NCBI RefSeq assembly: GCF_009848685.1
Contig: NZ_WXTX01000011.1
Coordinates: 62,001 to 126,000 of the forward strand
Direction: 5' to 3'
DNA: 64,000 nt
Origin: Andreprevotia sp. IGB-42
Lineage (GTDB): Bacteria; Pseudomonadota; Gammaproteobacteria; Burkholderiales; Chitinibacteraceae
Under the pieces are notes generated by a model. That model ran no database searches and was not told the DNA's origin. It saw nothing but the letters and a program-made list of their open reading frames with translations. Position numbers and translations under genes: made by a program. Within the stretch, counting starts at the first letter, position 1. Every line of letters starts with the position of its first letter. This document shows, piece by piece, positions 31,185 through 40,442 of this stretch.

Positions 31185-32168
31185 ATGTTGAAGCTTCCAT
31201 TCAGAATCGACGGCTTTTTGCTGTCCATGCTTTGCGCGGTGGCGCTGGCGCTCGTCTACCCGGCCATCGGTACCAGCGACGGCCCGCTGCATCTGGGCGT
31301 GGCCACCACGCTGGGCGTATCGGTGGTGTTCTTCCTGCATGGCGCGGCGCTATCGCGGCAGAGCATGCGGGCGGGCGTATCCAACTGGCGGCTGCATGCA
31401 TTCATCCAGACCACCACCTATGTCGTTTTCCCGCTGATCGGCATCTGCCTCGTGCTGGCGGTGCAGGGCATCCTGCCGCCTGATCTGGTGCTGGGCATTT
31501 TCTACCTGTGTGCGTTGCCATCGACCATTTCCTCGTCGGTGGCGATGACCAGCCTGGGACGCGGCAACGTGCCGGGGGCGATTTTCAATGCCTCGCTGTC
31601 CAACCTGGTGGGCATGCTGGCCACGCCGCTGCTGATCGGGCTGATGGTCAGCACCGGCAGCACGCATATGCCGCTGGGCAAGGCGGTGCTCGATATCGCG
31701 TTGCAGCTGCTGCTGCCGTTTGCGCTCGGCCAACTGCTGCGCCCCTTGCTGGCCGACTGGCTGGCCCGCAACAAGCCGGTGATCAGCAAGCTCGATCGCG
31801 CGGTGATCGTGCTGATCGTGTATTCGTCGTTCTGCGATTCCACCGCCGCCGGGCTGTGGCACAACTATGCATGGTGGATGCTGGCCGCCGTGTTCGTGCT
31901 GGTGGGCATCCTCCTGGCGGCCATCCTGTTCGGTACTACGCGCATCAGCCGTGCGCTGGGCTTCAGCCTGCCCGATGAAGTGGCCGCCGTGTTCTGCGGC
32001 TCGAAGAAAAGCCTCGCCAGCGGCATCCCCATGGCCAAGCTGCTGTTTGCCGGCCATCCGGGGCTGGGGCTGATCGTGCTGCCCATCATGTTCTATCACC
32101 AGTTGCAGCTGGTGGTGTGCTCCGTCCTGGCGCGGCGCTACGCGGCGCGGGCGGAGGGCCGCGCGTGA
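31185..32168 (+). CDS. bile acid:sodium symporter (BASS/SBF-like) family transporter
   Basis: The protein has 327 residues with about ten hydrophobic helices. FRIDGFLLSMLCAVALALVYP at the start and PSTISSSVAMTSLGRGNVPGAIFNASLSN-type residues, together with the FCGSKKSLASGIPMAKLLF segment, match the YfeH/SBF-like group, whose substrate is unknown. The chosen ATG is 31185. The stop codon overlaps a GTG start of a TauE/SafE gene (GTGA), implying coupling. Confidence 0.9.
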   Translation: MLKLPFRIDGFLLSMLCAVALALVYPAIGTSDGPLHLGVATTLGVSVVFFLHGAALSRQSMRAGVSNWRLHAFIQTTTYVVFPLIGICLVLAVQGILPPDLVLGIFYLCALPSTISSSVAMTSLGRGNVPGAIFNASLSNLVGMLATPLLIGLMVSTGSTHMPLGKAVLDIALQLLLPFALGQLLRPLLADWLARNKPVISKLDRAVIVLIVYSSFCDSTAAGLWHNYAWWMLAAVFVLVGILLAAILFGTTRISRALGFSLPDEVAAVFCGSKKSLASGIPMAKLLFAGHPGLGLIVLPIMFYHQLQLVVCSVLARRYAARAEGRA

Positions 32169-32962
32169 TCACGGCGATTGCCGCGTGCATTGCGCTCGGC
32201 TGCGTTGCGGGTTTCCTGGCTGGTTTGCTCGGCGTGGGTGGCGGCCTCGTGATCGTGCCCGGGCTGCTGTTCGTATTCCACACGCTGGGCATCGGCGGCC
32301 CGCATCTGCAGCACCTGGCGCTGGGCACCTCGCTGGCCACCATCGTGTTCACGTCGGTGTCCAGCCTGAAAGCCCATCATGGCCGCGGCGCAGTGCGCTG
32401 GCAGGCATTCAGGACCATCGCACCCGGCATCGTCATCGGCACCTTTGCCGGCGCGCAAATGGCCGGCCTGTTCAGCAGTACCGGCCTGCAGTGGTTCTTC
32501 GTGGTGTTTGCCTATGTGATTGCCGCACAGATGTTGCTGGATGCCAAGCCGCGCGCGCACCGGCAGTTGCCGGGCGCAGTGGCTACCGGCGTGGCGGGCA
32601 CGGTGATCGGTGCATTGTCGAGCTGGGTGGGCATAGGCGGCGGATCGCTGTCGGTGCCCTATCTGCTGTGGCACAACGTGCCGCTCAAAGAAGCGATTGG
32701 CACGTCTGCGGCGCTGGGCCTGCCCATCGCGCTGGCGGGCGGCATCGGCTACGTGGTCAGTGGCTGGAACGTGGCCGGCTTGCCGGCCGGCAGTGCGGGC
32801 TTTGTCTACCTGCCGGCATTGGCCGGCATCGTGGTTGCCAGCTTTCCGCTCGCCAGAGTGGGCGCTGCGGCCGCACACCGCTTGCCGGTGCCGGTGCTGA
32901 AGAAATGCTTTGCCGGCCTGCTGATCCTGCTGTCCAGCAAGATGCTCTATTCGCTGCTGTGA
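32165..32962 (+). CDS. TauE/SafE (TSUP) family membrane transporter, second copy
   Basis: The protein has 265 residues from the GTG at 32165, which overlaps the stop of the symporter gene; the frame is open upstream but lacks family character there. The TSUP motifs are GFLAGLLGVGGGLVIVPGLL and GALSSWVGIGGGSLSVPYLL. About eight transmembrane segments are visible. The substrate is unknown; translational coupling to a symporter-like protein suggests both belong to one transport response. Its stop is one base away from the convergent HlyIII stop. Confidence 0.9.
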   Translation: MITAIAACIALGCVAGFLAGLLGVGGGLVIVPGLLFVFHTLGIGGPHLQHLALGTSLATIVFTSVSSLKAHHGRGAVRWQAFRTIAPGIVIGTFAGAQMAGLFSSTGLQWFFVVFAYVIAAQMLLDAKPRAHRQLPGAVATGVAGTVIGALSSWVGIGGGSLSVPYLLWHNVPLKEAIGTSAALGLPIALAGGIGYVVSGWNVAGLPAGSAGFVYLPALAGIVVASFPLARVGAAAAHRLPVPVLKKCFAGLLILLSSKMLYSLL

Positions 32963-32963
32963 T

Positions 32964-33578
32964 CTACACGTAGCGAAATATGCTGATGAACTGCGCAATG
33001 CTGCCACCCAGTACGAACAGGTGCCAGATGCCGTGCCCGTGTGGAATCTTCTCGTCGAAAATGAAGAAGATGATCCCCACCGTGTAGATCAGCCCGCCGC
33101 TGGCCAGCCACCACAGCCCCGCCGGGGGCAGCGCGGCAATCAGTGGCTGCATGGCAAACAGGATCAGCCAGCCCATGATCACGTAGATTGCCAGCGAGAA
33201 GAAGCGTGTTTTCTTGCCGATGAGGATTTCCTGCACGATGCCGATCACCGCCAGCGCCCAGTTCACGCCGAACAGCGTCCAGCCCCACGCGCCATGCAGC
33301 GTGACGAGGGCAAACGGCGTATAGCTGCCGGCAATCAGCAGGTAGATGGCGCAATGATCCAGCCGCTGGAATACCGCCTTGCCGCGCCCACGCAGCCAGT
33401 GGTACAGCGTGGAGGTGAGGTAGAGCAGGAACAGCGTGGTGCCGTAGACGGTCACGCTGACGATGCGCAGCGCGCCGCCGTGCATGCTGGCGTACACGAT
33501 CAGCAATACCAGCCCGACCAGCGCCAGTACGCTGCCGATCAGGTGGGTGAGGGTATTCAAGCGTTCGCCGCGGTACAT
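32964..33578 (-). CDS. hemolysin III / PAQR family membrane protein
   Basis: The protein has 204 residues and seven transmembrane segments. The family residues are GERLNTLTHLIGSVLALVG, TSTLYHW, LDHCAIYLLIAGSYTPF and the C-terminal HGIWHLFVL; the histidines and aspartate form the putative metal site of PAQR/HlyIII proteins. Despite the name, most bacterial members are not proven haemolysins. It is convergent with the TauE/SafE gene. Confidence 0.93.
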   Translation of the reverse strand: MYRGERLNTLTHLIGSVLALVGLVLLIVYASMHGGALRIVSVTVYGTTLFLLYLTSTLYHWLRGRGKAVFQRLDHCAIYLLIAGSYTPFALVTLHGAWGWTLFGVNWALAVIGIVQEILIGKKTRFFSLAIYVIMGWLILFAMQPLIAALPPAGLWWLASGGLIYTVGIIFFIFDEKIPHGHGIWHLFVLGGSIAQFISIFRYV

Positions 33579-33700
33579 GCCGCTTTACCTGCATCAAGAC
33601 TATCGAGCTCCCAGCCTACCCGCTGCCCCCGCCTTGCCGGAAGGAAATAATTGGCATGGCATAAGATTCACATCCGCCATGCCGGGTATCCCCGTCCCGC

Positions 33701-34642
33701 TCAGGCTGGCCAGGCTTCGCCGAATGCTGCCGCGTATTGCGCGCGGATCGATTCGGGGGTGAAGGTATGGTTCTGCGCGCCGCGCTGGGCAATTTTCAGC
33801 GAGCCCAGCAGGCTGGCCAGCCGGCCGGTCTGCGGCCAGCTCCAGCCGCGTGCAATGCCGTACAGCAGGCCGGCGCGGAATGCATCGCCGCAGCCGGTGG
33901 GATCGATCACCGCAGCGGCCGGCACCGCCGGGATATCGTGGCGTACGCCGCCCGCGTGGATCTGCGCGCCCTCGGCGCCCAGCGTGATCACCAGCGCTTT
34001 TACGCTGCCTGCCAGCTGCTCGAGCGTCAGACCGGTCTTCTGCATCACCATTTCGGCTTCGTAATCATTCAGCGTCAGGTAATCGGCCAGGTCGATCAGG
34101 CGCAGCAGCTCGGCGCCATCGAACATCGGCAGGCCCTGGCCCGGATCGAAAATGAACGGAATGCCGGCGGCGGCAAACTGTTCGGAATGCTCGACCATGC
34201 CCTGCTTGCCGTCCGGCATCACGATGCCCAGCTTGATGTCGCGCGGCGCGTCGGCCACGCGCTGGAAGTGTGCAAAGCTCATCGCGCCCGGGTGGAAGGC
34301 GGCGATCTGGTTGTCGTCGAGGTCGGTGGTGATGAAGCACTGGCCGGTGAAGTGCTCGTCCAGCACCTTGATGCCGTCGCGGGTGATGCCCAACTGGTCG
34401 AGGTGCGCCGCGTACGGGGCGAAATCGCTGCCGGCGGTGGCGTAGATCACCGGTTCATCGCCCAAGAGTTGCAGCGAATAACCGGTGTTGCCCGCGCAGC
34501 CGCCAAACTCGCGGCGCATTTCCGGCACCAGGAACGACACCGACAGCATGTGGATCTTGTCCGGCAGGATGTGGTTCTTGAAGCGGTCCGGAAAGACCAT
34601 GATGTTGTCGTAGGCGAGCGAACCGCAAATCAGGACGGACAT
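33701..34642 (-). CDS. PfkB family carbohydrate/adenosine-type kinase
   Basis: The protein has 313 residues. GGCAGNTGYSLQLLG near 47 is the substrate-side PfkB motif and DPTGCGDAFRAGLLYG near 250 is the second signature with the catalytic aspartate. The whole sequence is closest in style to bacterial adenosine kinase or ribokinase-like proteins, and I prefer adenosine kinase without being sure. Divergent to the GGDEF-like gene at 34872. Confidence 0.88.
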   Translation of the reverse strand: MSVLICGSLAYDNIMVFPDRFKNHILPDKIHMLSVSFLVPEMRREFGGCAGNTGYSLQLLGDEPVIYATAGSDFAPYAAHLDQLGITRDGIKVLDEHFTGQCFITTDLDDNQIAAFHPGAMSFAHFQRVADAPRDIKLGIVMPDGKQGMVEHSEQFAAAGIPFIFDPGQGLPMFDGAELLRLIDLADYLTLNDYEAEMVMQKTGLTLEQLAGSVKALVITLGAEGAQIHAGGVRHDIPAVPAAAVIDPTGCGDAFRAGLLYGIARGWSWPQTGRLASLLGSLKIAQRGAQNHTFTPESIRAQYAAAFGEAWPA

Positions 34643-34871
34643 GAGCTGAGTCTCTGTTTAAGATGGTGGAAAACGGGCATTGCAAGCCGCAAACGGGCAT
34701 GCAGTAAAAAGCCGATGCGGCTATTTACCCCGGTTTTGTGATTTTCGCTACACATTCTGTCATGTTGCAGCGCCGCTGATCGGCCAGAATCACCGGCTGA
34801 ACGGATAGGATGAAAGTTATATGACTGCACTGGTAATGTTTCCACTTCGTAAATCTGTGTAACAAAAACGC

Positions 34872-36098
34872 ATGTTCGAGATAGCACCAGTACTTACCTG
34901 CGTGATGGCCGTCCTGGCGTTTGTCAGCTTTGCAATGCTGAGCACCAGTCATCCCGAGCAGGGCCTGACCATGCTGACGCTGAGCGCAGTGGCAGGGGTG
35001 CTGGCCGCCGGTCTTTCGGGGTTTGCGCCGCTGTGGCTGGCCATCGGCGCGTGGGCGCTGACCGAGGCCATGCTGTTCTACGCCGGCCGTGATTACTATG
35101 CGATCAAGCAGAATGCGTTGCCGGTGGTCATCCCGCCGTTGCTGGCCATGCTGGCAGCCGCTGCACTGGCGTTCTTCGGTTTCGGCCCGGCTGCACAGCT
35201 GATCTGCCTGGGTGTGGTCAGCCTGCCGCTGACCTTGGCGCGGGTGCTGACGCTGCTGCGCGCCGGTGGCGAGGAAAGCACGCCACGGTTGGCACTGATT
35301 GCGGTACAGCTGTCGTATGCGGTGTACTGGCTGGTGGCGATGACATTGCCGCTGACCGGCGATGGCCTGGGTACGGCGCTGATGTTGAGTGCACCGGCAC
35401 AAATCCTGCTGCTGCACGCGTTGCTGTGGCCGCAACTGCATTCATTGCGCCTGCGCAACCGCATCAACCGGCTGGCACGCTTCGATGCACTGACCGGCCT
35501 GCTCAACCGCCGTGGCTTTGAAGAGGCAGTGCACCGTGAGCTGCGGCGCGGCAATCGCCAGAACGGCATCTACGCGCTGATCCTGATCGATTACGACCGC
35601 TTCCGCGCCATCAACGCGCGCTATGGCCATGCCGCCGGTGATCTGGTCATCCAGCACGGCGTGAAGTACCTGCGCATGATGCTGAACAACGAACGCGCGG
35701 TGATCGGCCGCGTGGGTGGCGATTCCTACGGCGTGCTGTACCCGTGCGAAGACGGCCACGATGCCCGCCAGTGGCTGGTGGATGTGCGCGAACAGATGCG
35801 CGAGTGGAGCGTGGATTGCGGCGAGATGTCGATTCCGGTTTCCGCCAGTGCCAGCCTTGCCATGTATCCGCACGAAGGCGGTGATTTCGAAGCGCTGTAC
35901 CGCGTGGCCACGCGTCAGCTGGTACAGGTGCAGGGCCCAGGCGCGGCATTGATTTCCACGCTGAACATGGAAGTCGAAGCAGCTGCGCCGCGTGCGCGGC
36001 AAGGCTACAACGAGCCCAACAAGCTACCCGGCATCGAGGTGAACTGGGCCGAGGAATGGGACCAGATGGGCAGCCTGCTCAGAAAAAAACCGGCGTAA
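34872..36098 (+). CDS. membrane protein with degenerate GGDEF domain
   Basis: The protein has 408 residues. The first 195 contain about six hydrophobic helices. A GGDEF-type domain follows (about 205-370), with RFDALTGLLNRRGFEE and YGHAAGDLVI-type positions kept, but the active site reads VGGDSYGVLYP near 283, so the catalytic Glu is lost. It probably has no cyclase activity and may bind cyclic di-GMP or GTP, or act as a partner of a true cyclase. No clear Shine-Dalgarno sequence precedes the ATG. The stop codon lies in the loop of its own terminator hairpin. Confidence 0.85.
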   Translation: MFEIAPVLTCVMAVLAFVSFAMLSTSHPEQGLTMLTLSAVAGVLAAGLSGFAPLWLAIGAWALTEAMLFYAGRDYYAIKQNALPVVIPPLLAMLAAAALAFFGFGPAAQLICLGVVSLPLTLARVLTLLRAGGEESTPRLALIAVQLSYAVYWLVAMTLPLTGDGLGTALMLSAPAQILLLHALLWPQLHSLRLRNRINRLARFDALTGLLNRRGFEEAVHRELRRGNRQNGIYALILIDYDRFRAINARYGHAAGDLVIQHGVKYLRMMLNNERAVIGRVGGDSYGVLYPCEDGHDARQWLVDVREQMREWSVDCGEMSIPVSASASLAMYPHEGGDFEALYRVATRQLVQVQGPGAALISTLNMEVEAAAPRARQGYNEPNKLPGIEVNWAEEWDQMGSLLRKKPA

Positions 36099-36111
36099 AC
36101 GCCGGTTTTTT
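36084..36111 (+). terminator. intrinsic terminator overlapping the GGDEF-like stop codon
   Basis: AAAAAACCGGCG pairs with CGCCGGTTTTTT around TAAA. The TAA stop codon of the gene is in the loop, and the T run closes the hairpin. Confidence 0.92.
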
Positions 36112-36182
36112 CATGCCCGCAAACAGCGCCCATTGGAGCAGGCAGGCGCCAACCGGGCGGCATGTTACTGACGGCGGGCTGA

Positions 36183-37061
36183 TCAGCCGGTGAGCTTTTC
36201 CAGCGCCTCGCGATACTTGGCGGCGGTCTTTTCCGCCACGTCCAGCGGTAGTGCCGGTGCTGGCGGGGTTTTGTTCCAGCCGGTGCTTTCCAGCCAGTCG
36301 CGCACGAACTGTTTATCGTAACTGGGCGGATTAGTGCCGGGCTGGTATTGATCGGCCGGCCAGAAGCGGCTGGAATCGGGCGTCAGCGCTTCATCCATCA
36401 GGCACAGCGTGCCGTTCTCATCCAGGCCGAATTCGAACTTGGTGTCACCGATGATGATGCCGCGCGTGGCTGCGTATTCGGATGCCTTCTTGTACAGCGC
36501 AATTGCGGTGGCGCTGACCTTGGCAGCCAGCGCCGCACCCAGGATGGCTTCGCACTGTGCGTATGAGATGTTCTCGTCATGGTCGCCTACTGCTGCCTTG
36601 GTGCTGGGCGTGAAGATCGGCTCGGGCAGCTTGTCTGCTTCCTTCAGGCCCGCCGGCAGCGCAATGCCGCACACGGTGCCCTGCGCCTTGTATTCCTTCC
36701 AGCCGGAACCGGCGATATAGCCGCGCACGATGGCTTCCACCGGCACCGGCTTCAGGCGCTTGCACACGACGGCGCGGCCTTCCACCTGCGGGCGGTCTGC
36801 GGCGCTGACCACGTCTTCCGGCTGATCACCGGTGAAGTGGCTGGGCACCACGTCCTTGAGTTTTTCAAACCAGAAATTGGAAATCGCGGTCAGGATCTTG
36901 CCCTTTTCCGGGATCGGCTCGGCCAGGATCACGTCGAACGCCGACAGGCGATCGGTGGCGATCATCAACATGCGCTGGTCGTCGATTTCGTACAGGTCAC
37001 GGACCTTGCCGGAGTAGATTTTCTTGAGGCTGGTCAGATTGGTGGTGGTCAGGCCGGACAT
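36183..37061 (-). CDS. purC: phosphoribosylaminoimidazole-succinocarboxamide synthase
   Basis: PurC (SAICAR synthase) joins CAIR and aspartate in the eighth step of purine synthesis. The 292-residue product starts at 37061 after a strong AGGAG. It begins [19 protein letters not shown] and shows [20 protein letters not shown] and [11 protein letters not shown]-type residues. The open frame extends 190 codons upstream through a hexanucleotide repeat but has no PurC character there. purE and purK are 6 kb away on the same strand, not in the same operon. Confidence 0.97.
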   Translation of the reverse strand: MSGLTTTNLTSLKKIYSGKVRDLYEIDDQRMLMIATDRLSAFDVILAEPIPEKGKILTAISNFWFEKLKDVVPSHFTGDQPEDVVSAADRPQVEGRAVVCKRLKPVPVEAIVRGYIAGSGWKEYKAQGTVCGIALPAGLKEADKLPEPIFTPSTKAAVGDHDENISYAQCEAILGAALAAKVSATAIALYKKASEYAATRGIIIGDTKFEFGLDENGTLCLMDEALTPDSSRFWPADQYQPGTNPPSYDKQFVRDWLESTGWNKTPPAPALPLDVAEKTAAKYREALEKLTG

Positions 37062-37178
37062 GGCGGCTCCTGCAGGTAAGTAGCTCAATCGTGCAATTGT
37101 ATAACGGGACCGCCCAAGGTTCGACTTGCATTGCACGCCGCGAGTTGGCAGGCTGATCACACAATTCAGGAGACCGTC

Positions 37179-37517
37179 ATGGCCAAGCACTTCAAACTCG
37201 CCCCGCATGAACTCAAGCCGCTGGTGGAGGGCTATGGGGATTGCTTTGCCACCGATCGCATCCTGGTCGACGGCGCGCCGGTGGGCTTCATGTACCGTGA
37301 GGAACCTGAAGACAAGGAAGACAGCGGCTGGCGTTTTCTGGCCGGCGATGAAAGCGACGAATACATGGATAACCCCAAGTATCTGGGCGTGTACAAAACC
37401 AACACGCTGGCCAATTACGACCCCACCATCGTGGCGTTGCTCGATTCGCCCGTAGGCAGCGCCTTCGAGCGCCTGCCCGATGGCGATGAGTTCTACGAGG
37501 TTGAAGACTGGGAGTGA
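37179..37517 (+). CDS. DUF2185 family protein (Imm33-like)
   Basis: The protein has 112 residues, starting [15 protein letters not shown] after an AGGAG site. [23 protein letters not shown], then [15 protein letters not shown] and [12 protein letters not shown] are the hallmark of DUF2185, a small soluble family also listed among polymorphic-toxin immunity proteins (Imm33). There is no toxin gene next to it, so an immunity role is only possible. It is divergent from purC. Confidence 0.88.
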   Translation: MAKHFKLAPHELKPLVEGYGDCFATDRILVDGAPVGFMYREEPEDKEDSGWRFLAGDESDEYMDNPKYLGVYKTNTLANYDPTIVALLDSPVGSAFERLPDGDEFYEVEDWE

Positions 37518-37595
37518 GCGCCACGCATCTGGCGTCCATTGCTGCAGATTCGTAGTCGCAACAATCTGGCCAGGCTGGTTTTCCCGCGGCACGGT

Positions 37596-37631
37596 GAACG
37601 GGAACGGGAACGGGAACGGGAACGGGAACGG
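37596..37631. repeat. hexanucleotide tandem array (GAACGG)6
   Basis: Six perfect copies of GAACGG lie in the gap between the DUF2185 gene and the large secreted ankyrin-like gene. Arrays of this kind change length by slippage. Confidence 0.95.
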
Positions 37632-37786
37632 CCTGGCGTTCATTCAATCGCCTGCTGCCTGCATTGATCATTGAGCAGGCAGCGATGGCGCCTGCGGGTC
37701 ATCGGTGCCTGCGGCGATGCGCGGTGATTGAGCTAAGGTGTATGAGTCGCCGGCCCATGCCCTTGGCGCACCCACGGAATTGCCTC

Positions 37787-40363
37787 ATGCGCCTGATTGC
37801 CAGCTCCAGCCCGGTTACCCGCCTGCTCTGTATCCTGCTGGCAGTGATTTTGTCGTTCTCCGGCAACCTGGCCCGGGCGGATGATCAGCAGGCCACGGCG
37901 GCGGCAGTCGCGGCGCTGCTGTCGTACCCGCAAACCGTGCCGCCCGATAGCGATGGCTGGGGGCATGCGGTGCCAGAGGATTTTGCGCCGCTCGACGAAC
38001 ACGATGAAGCGACGCTGATCGACTGGCTGGATCAACAGCGGCAGCAGGGGGCTGATCTGAACGTGCTGGCGCATGGCGGTACGCTGTTGCACCATGCCAT
38101 ACGTGCTGGTATGAACGACACGGCGTTATGGCTGCTGGCAAATGGTGCTGATCCGCTCAAGGAAGGCGAGCACGATGCGCTTGAGCTGGCGCTTGTGTTC
38201 CGGCGGGACAAGGTGTTTCAGCGCCTGGTTACGATGCCCGGTATGCGTGATGCCTTGCGATCTGGCACGTCTCTCGCCTGGCACGCCGCACTGTCGCTAC
38301 CGTGGAAGCAGGGTGCGGGCAAGCTGGCGCGGGTGCGAGTGCCGCTGCCGGCTGGGGAGCAGCAACGCCAAACCCTTAAGACGGCCGCCTTGCTCGCAGG
38401 CAATCTCTGGGTACTGCGCGTTTTGACCTCGCCTGATCCAGATGCCGCATTGCGGGACAAGCCGCGACGAGACGATGCAGAAGTGGTCGATGCTCGATTG
38501 CCACAGCCGCTAATGCCTGAGCTAATTGCCAATGCTCGCATGCCGGACGAGGTGGACTTGTTGTTCCGCCAGCATCTGCGCCGGCCATTTGGCGAAGTCG
38601 CCTTTGCGGGGCGTGTGGTGCGCGCTGCTTTGATGGCACCAAGACCCGTTGCATATCGCGTGCTCGAGCACCTGCCTGCTGGCGCGTTGGGCGCTGCCTT
38701 CCACGATGCCGATACGTTGGCTCGCTGGTGGGCTTGGTATACACGCTTGCCAGCATCTGACCAGGCAACGGTCATGATGCGCTGGGGCAAGCCCATGCTG
38801 GCCAACCCCGAAGCCATTCTCAATGCCAGCATGCAATCTGGTGCGACATGGTTTTACGGAGATGAACACAAGCAAGATAATGTTGCCTCAGCTTGGGGCA
38901 AATTGCTGGCTGGTTTGCACACGCCGCTGCCGCCAAGCGTGCAGGGCAAACTATGGATGTTCGTACCGCAGCAGCATCGGTTCACACTGCTCAAATTGGG
39001 GTATCGGCCGGATAGCGAGGAGTTGCGTCATTGGTTTGACCGTAACGATGTCGCCGTGATCAACGAATTCTGGCCTGTACTGCTGGCCCAGCGGCCTGAA
39101 TGGCAGCAGCGTAGCTACGAGTTGCTATTCGCGCCGTTGCAAGACGGGTATTACCGTATCGTTGAGTCATATCTCTACGGCAAGGTGCTGCCGTTTACAT
39201 CTGCAGCAGATGGTCCCAGCCATCCGTACCGCATCGAAGCGGGAAGCTGGTTGAGCGCATCCGATGCCACACGCCAGCTCTTGTTACAGCGAGGCTGGGT
39301 GACTCCACCGCCTGCGGTTGGCCCGCACCGCTTTGTCGCCGTGAGCCAAACGTGCAATTTTCGTCCGACACCGGCATGGCGACGTATGCTGGCTGACATG
39401 CCCGAACTGGGCCGCGACCGTCATGAACAGGTGTTCGACATTGACGCAGTGGTTCAAGTTACTTCCCCCGGCCAAGCTGAATGCTCACTGCTGGTTTGGG
39501 GTGGCAGTAGTGGCGGTAGGGATTTCATTGATGAAGACGGTTTTCATGGCCTGCGGCATTTCACGCCCTGCGTTGATGGCGACTATGCGATCGCCATGTT
39601 GAGTCTGAACGGTGATCAGATCGAAGTGCGACATCAGGAGAACGGGCTGCCTTATCCCGGCGATCTGATCGCGATTCAGGATATCAGCAGCGGTGCGTAT
39701 TACTGGCTGGGCGGCCAGATCGCCACGGGTGGCTGTGGTCTGACGCCAGCGGTGTTGCTCCAGCCGGATACGCCAAAAACGCTGAAGGCGCTCCCACTGA
39801 CCCACCCTGCAATGCAGGCATTGCAGATCCAATGCGGCGACCTTGTTCTGTCCGAATGTGTGAGTGCCCCCATCGCTGATGTCGGCCCCCGCCTGAGCCA
39901 TACGATGAACGTGAATGAATTTGCCAATCAATACTGGCCTGTCGAGCATCAAGCCTTCGTTCAAGCGGCACTCGATGGAGATACCGGCAAGCTGACTGAA
40001 CTACAGGCCGATGGGGTGTTTGGCAGTTGGCTGATCGATGCGCTGGCCGCGCTCAACACCTCTGACCTGCCCATATCTGAAAAACGTCGCCGCGTTGCCT
40101 GGTTATTGAAAGACCCTGTATTGCTGCACGGGGCGTTGCAGTCTCCTGCTTGGCAAGCGGTGGAGACAGAAGACAAACGGATGGAGGTCTGGATGGGCTT
40201 GCTTGACTGGTTGCCTGCAGAAGACTGGGATTCCATCATCCAGGAGGACAGTCAAGGGCTGGTGCATAGCCTGAGCGGTGTTGCTGCCGAGCGCCATAAC
40301 AGAGCGCTGGCCTGCCGTCTTGCTGGCTCGATGGAGCAAACGTGTACGCTGCCAAAAGAGTGA
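37787..40363 (+). CDS. large exported protein with ankyrin-like N-terminal region
   Basis: The protein has 858 residues from the ATG at 37787 (MRLIASSSPVTRLL), which yields a signal peptide ending ARA before DDQQ. Starts at 37742 or 37664 are possible but would bury the signal peptide. Residues about 70-130 contain an ankyrin-like pair with ADLNVLAHGGTLLHHAIRAG and LLANGADPLKEGEHDALELA. The rest (200-858) has no recognised domain. It has a few cysteines that could form periplasmic disulfides. From about 38.5 kb on, the GC content is lower than in the flanking genes, suggesting transfer or relaxed selection. The function is unknown. Confidence 0.75.
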   Translation: MRLIASSSPVTRLLCILLAVILSFSGNLARADDQQATAAAVAALLSYPQTVPPDSDGWGHAVPEDFAPLDEHDEATLIDWLDQQRQQGADLNVLAHGGTLLHHAIRAGMNDTALWLLANGADPLKEGEHDALELALVFRRDKVFQRLVTMPGMRDALRSGTSLAWHAALSLPWKQGAGKLARVRVPLPAGEQQRQTLKTAALLAGNLWVLRVLTSPDPDAALRDKPRRDDAEVVDARLPQPLMPELIANARMPDEVDLLFRQHLRRPFGEVAFAGRVVRAALMAPRPVAYRVLEHLPAGALGAAFHDADTLARWWAWYTRLPASDQATVMMRWGKPMLANPEAILNASMQSGATWFYGDEHKQDNVASAWGKLLAGLHTPLPPSVQGKLWMFVPQQHRFTLLKLGYRPDSEELRHWFDRNDVAVINEFWPVLLAQRPEWQQRSYELLFAPLQDGYYRIVESYLYGKVLPFTSAADGPSHPYRIEAGSWLSASDATRQLLLQRGWVTPPPAVGPHRFVAVSQTCNFRPTPAWRRMLADMPELGRDRHEQVFDIDAVVQVTSPGQAECSLLVWGGSSGGRDFIDEDGFHGLRHFTPCVDGDYAIAMLSLNGDQIEVRHQENGLPYPGDLIAIQDISSGAYYWLGGQIATGGCGLTPAVLLQPDTPKTLKALPLTHPAMQALQIQCGDLVLSECVSAPIADVGPRLSHTMNVNEFANQYWPVEHQAFVQAALDGDTGKLTELQADGVFGSWLIDALAALNTSDLPISEKRRRVAWLLKDPVLLHGALQSPAWQAVETEDKRMEVWMGLLDWLPAEDWDSIIQEDSQGLVHSLSGVAAERHNRALACRLAGSMEQTCTLPKE

Positions 40364-40442
40364 TAAAGTGCGATCTCGTCATCCCGCGGTTTTTTTGTGG
40401 GATGTGACCTTACTCAGGCCAGAATCGGATTGTGATGAGTTG

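Noticed and set aside
37179-37517. Toxin-immunity pair at the DUF2185 gene
   Set aside because: No toxin or secretion-associated gene adjoins; DUF2185 proteins are common outside toxin loci.
37062-37643. N-terminal extension of purC with an alternating Pro-Phe tract
   Set aside because: The tract is the hexanucleotide repeat read through on the minus strand. PurC starts at 37061 with a strong ribosome site and normal length.
40379-40404. Terminator after the exported ankyrin-like gene
   Set aside because: CATCCCGC and GTGGGATG pair with one mismatch, but the T run lies in the loop instead of after the stem, so it is not a standard terminator.
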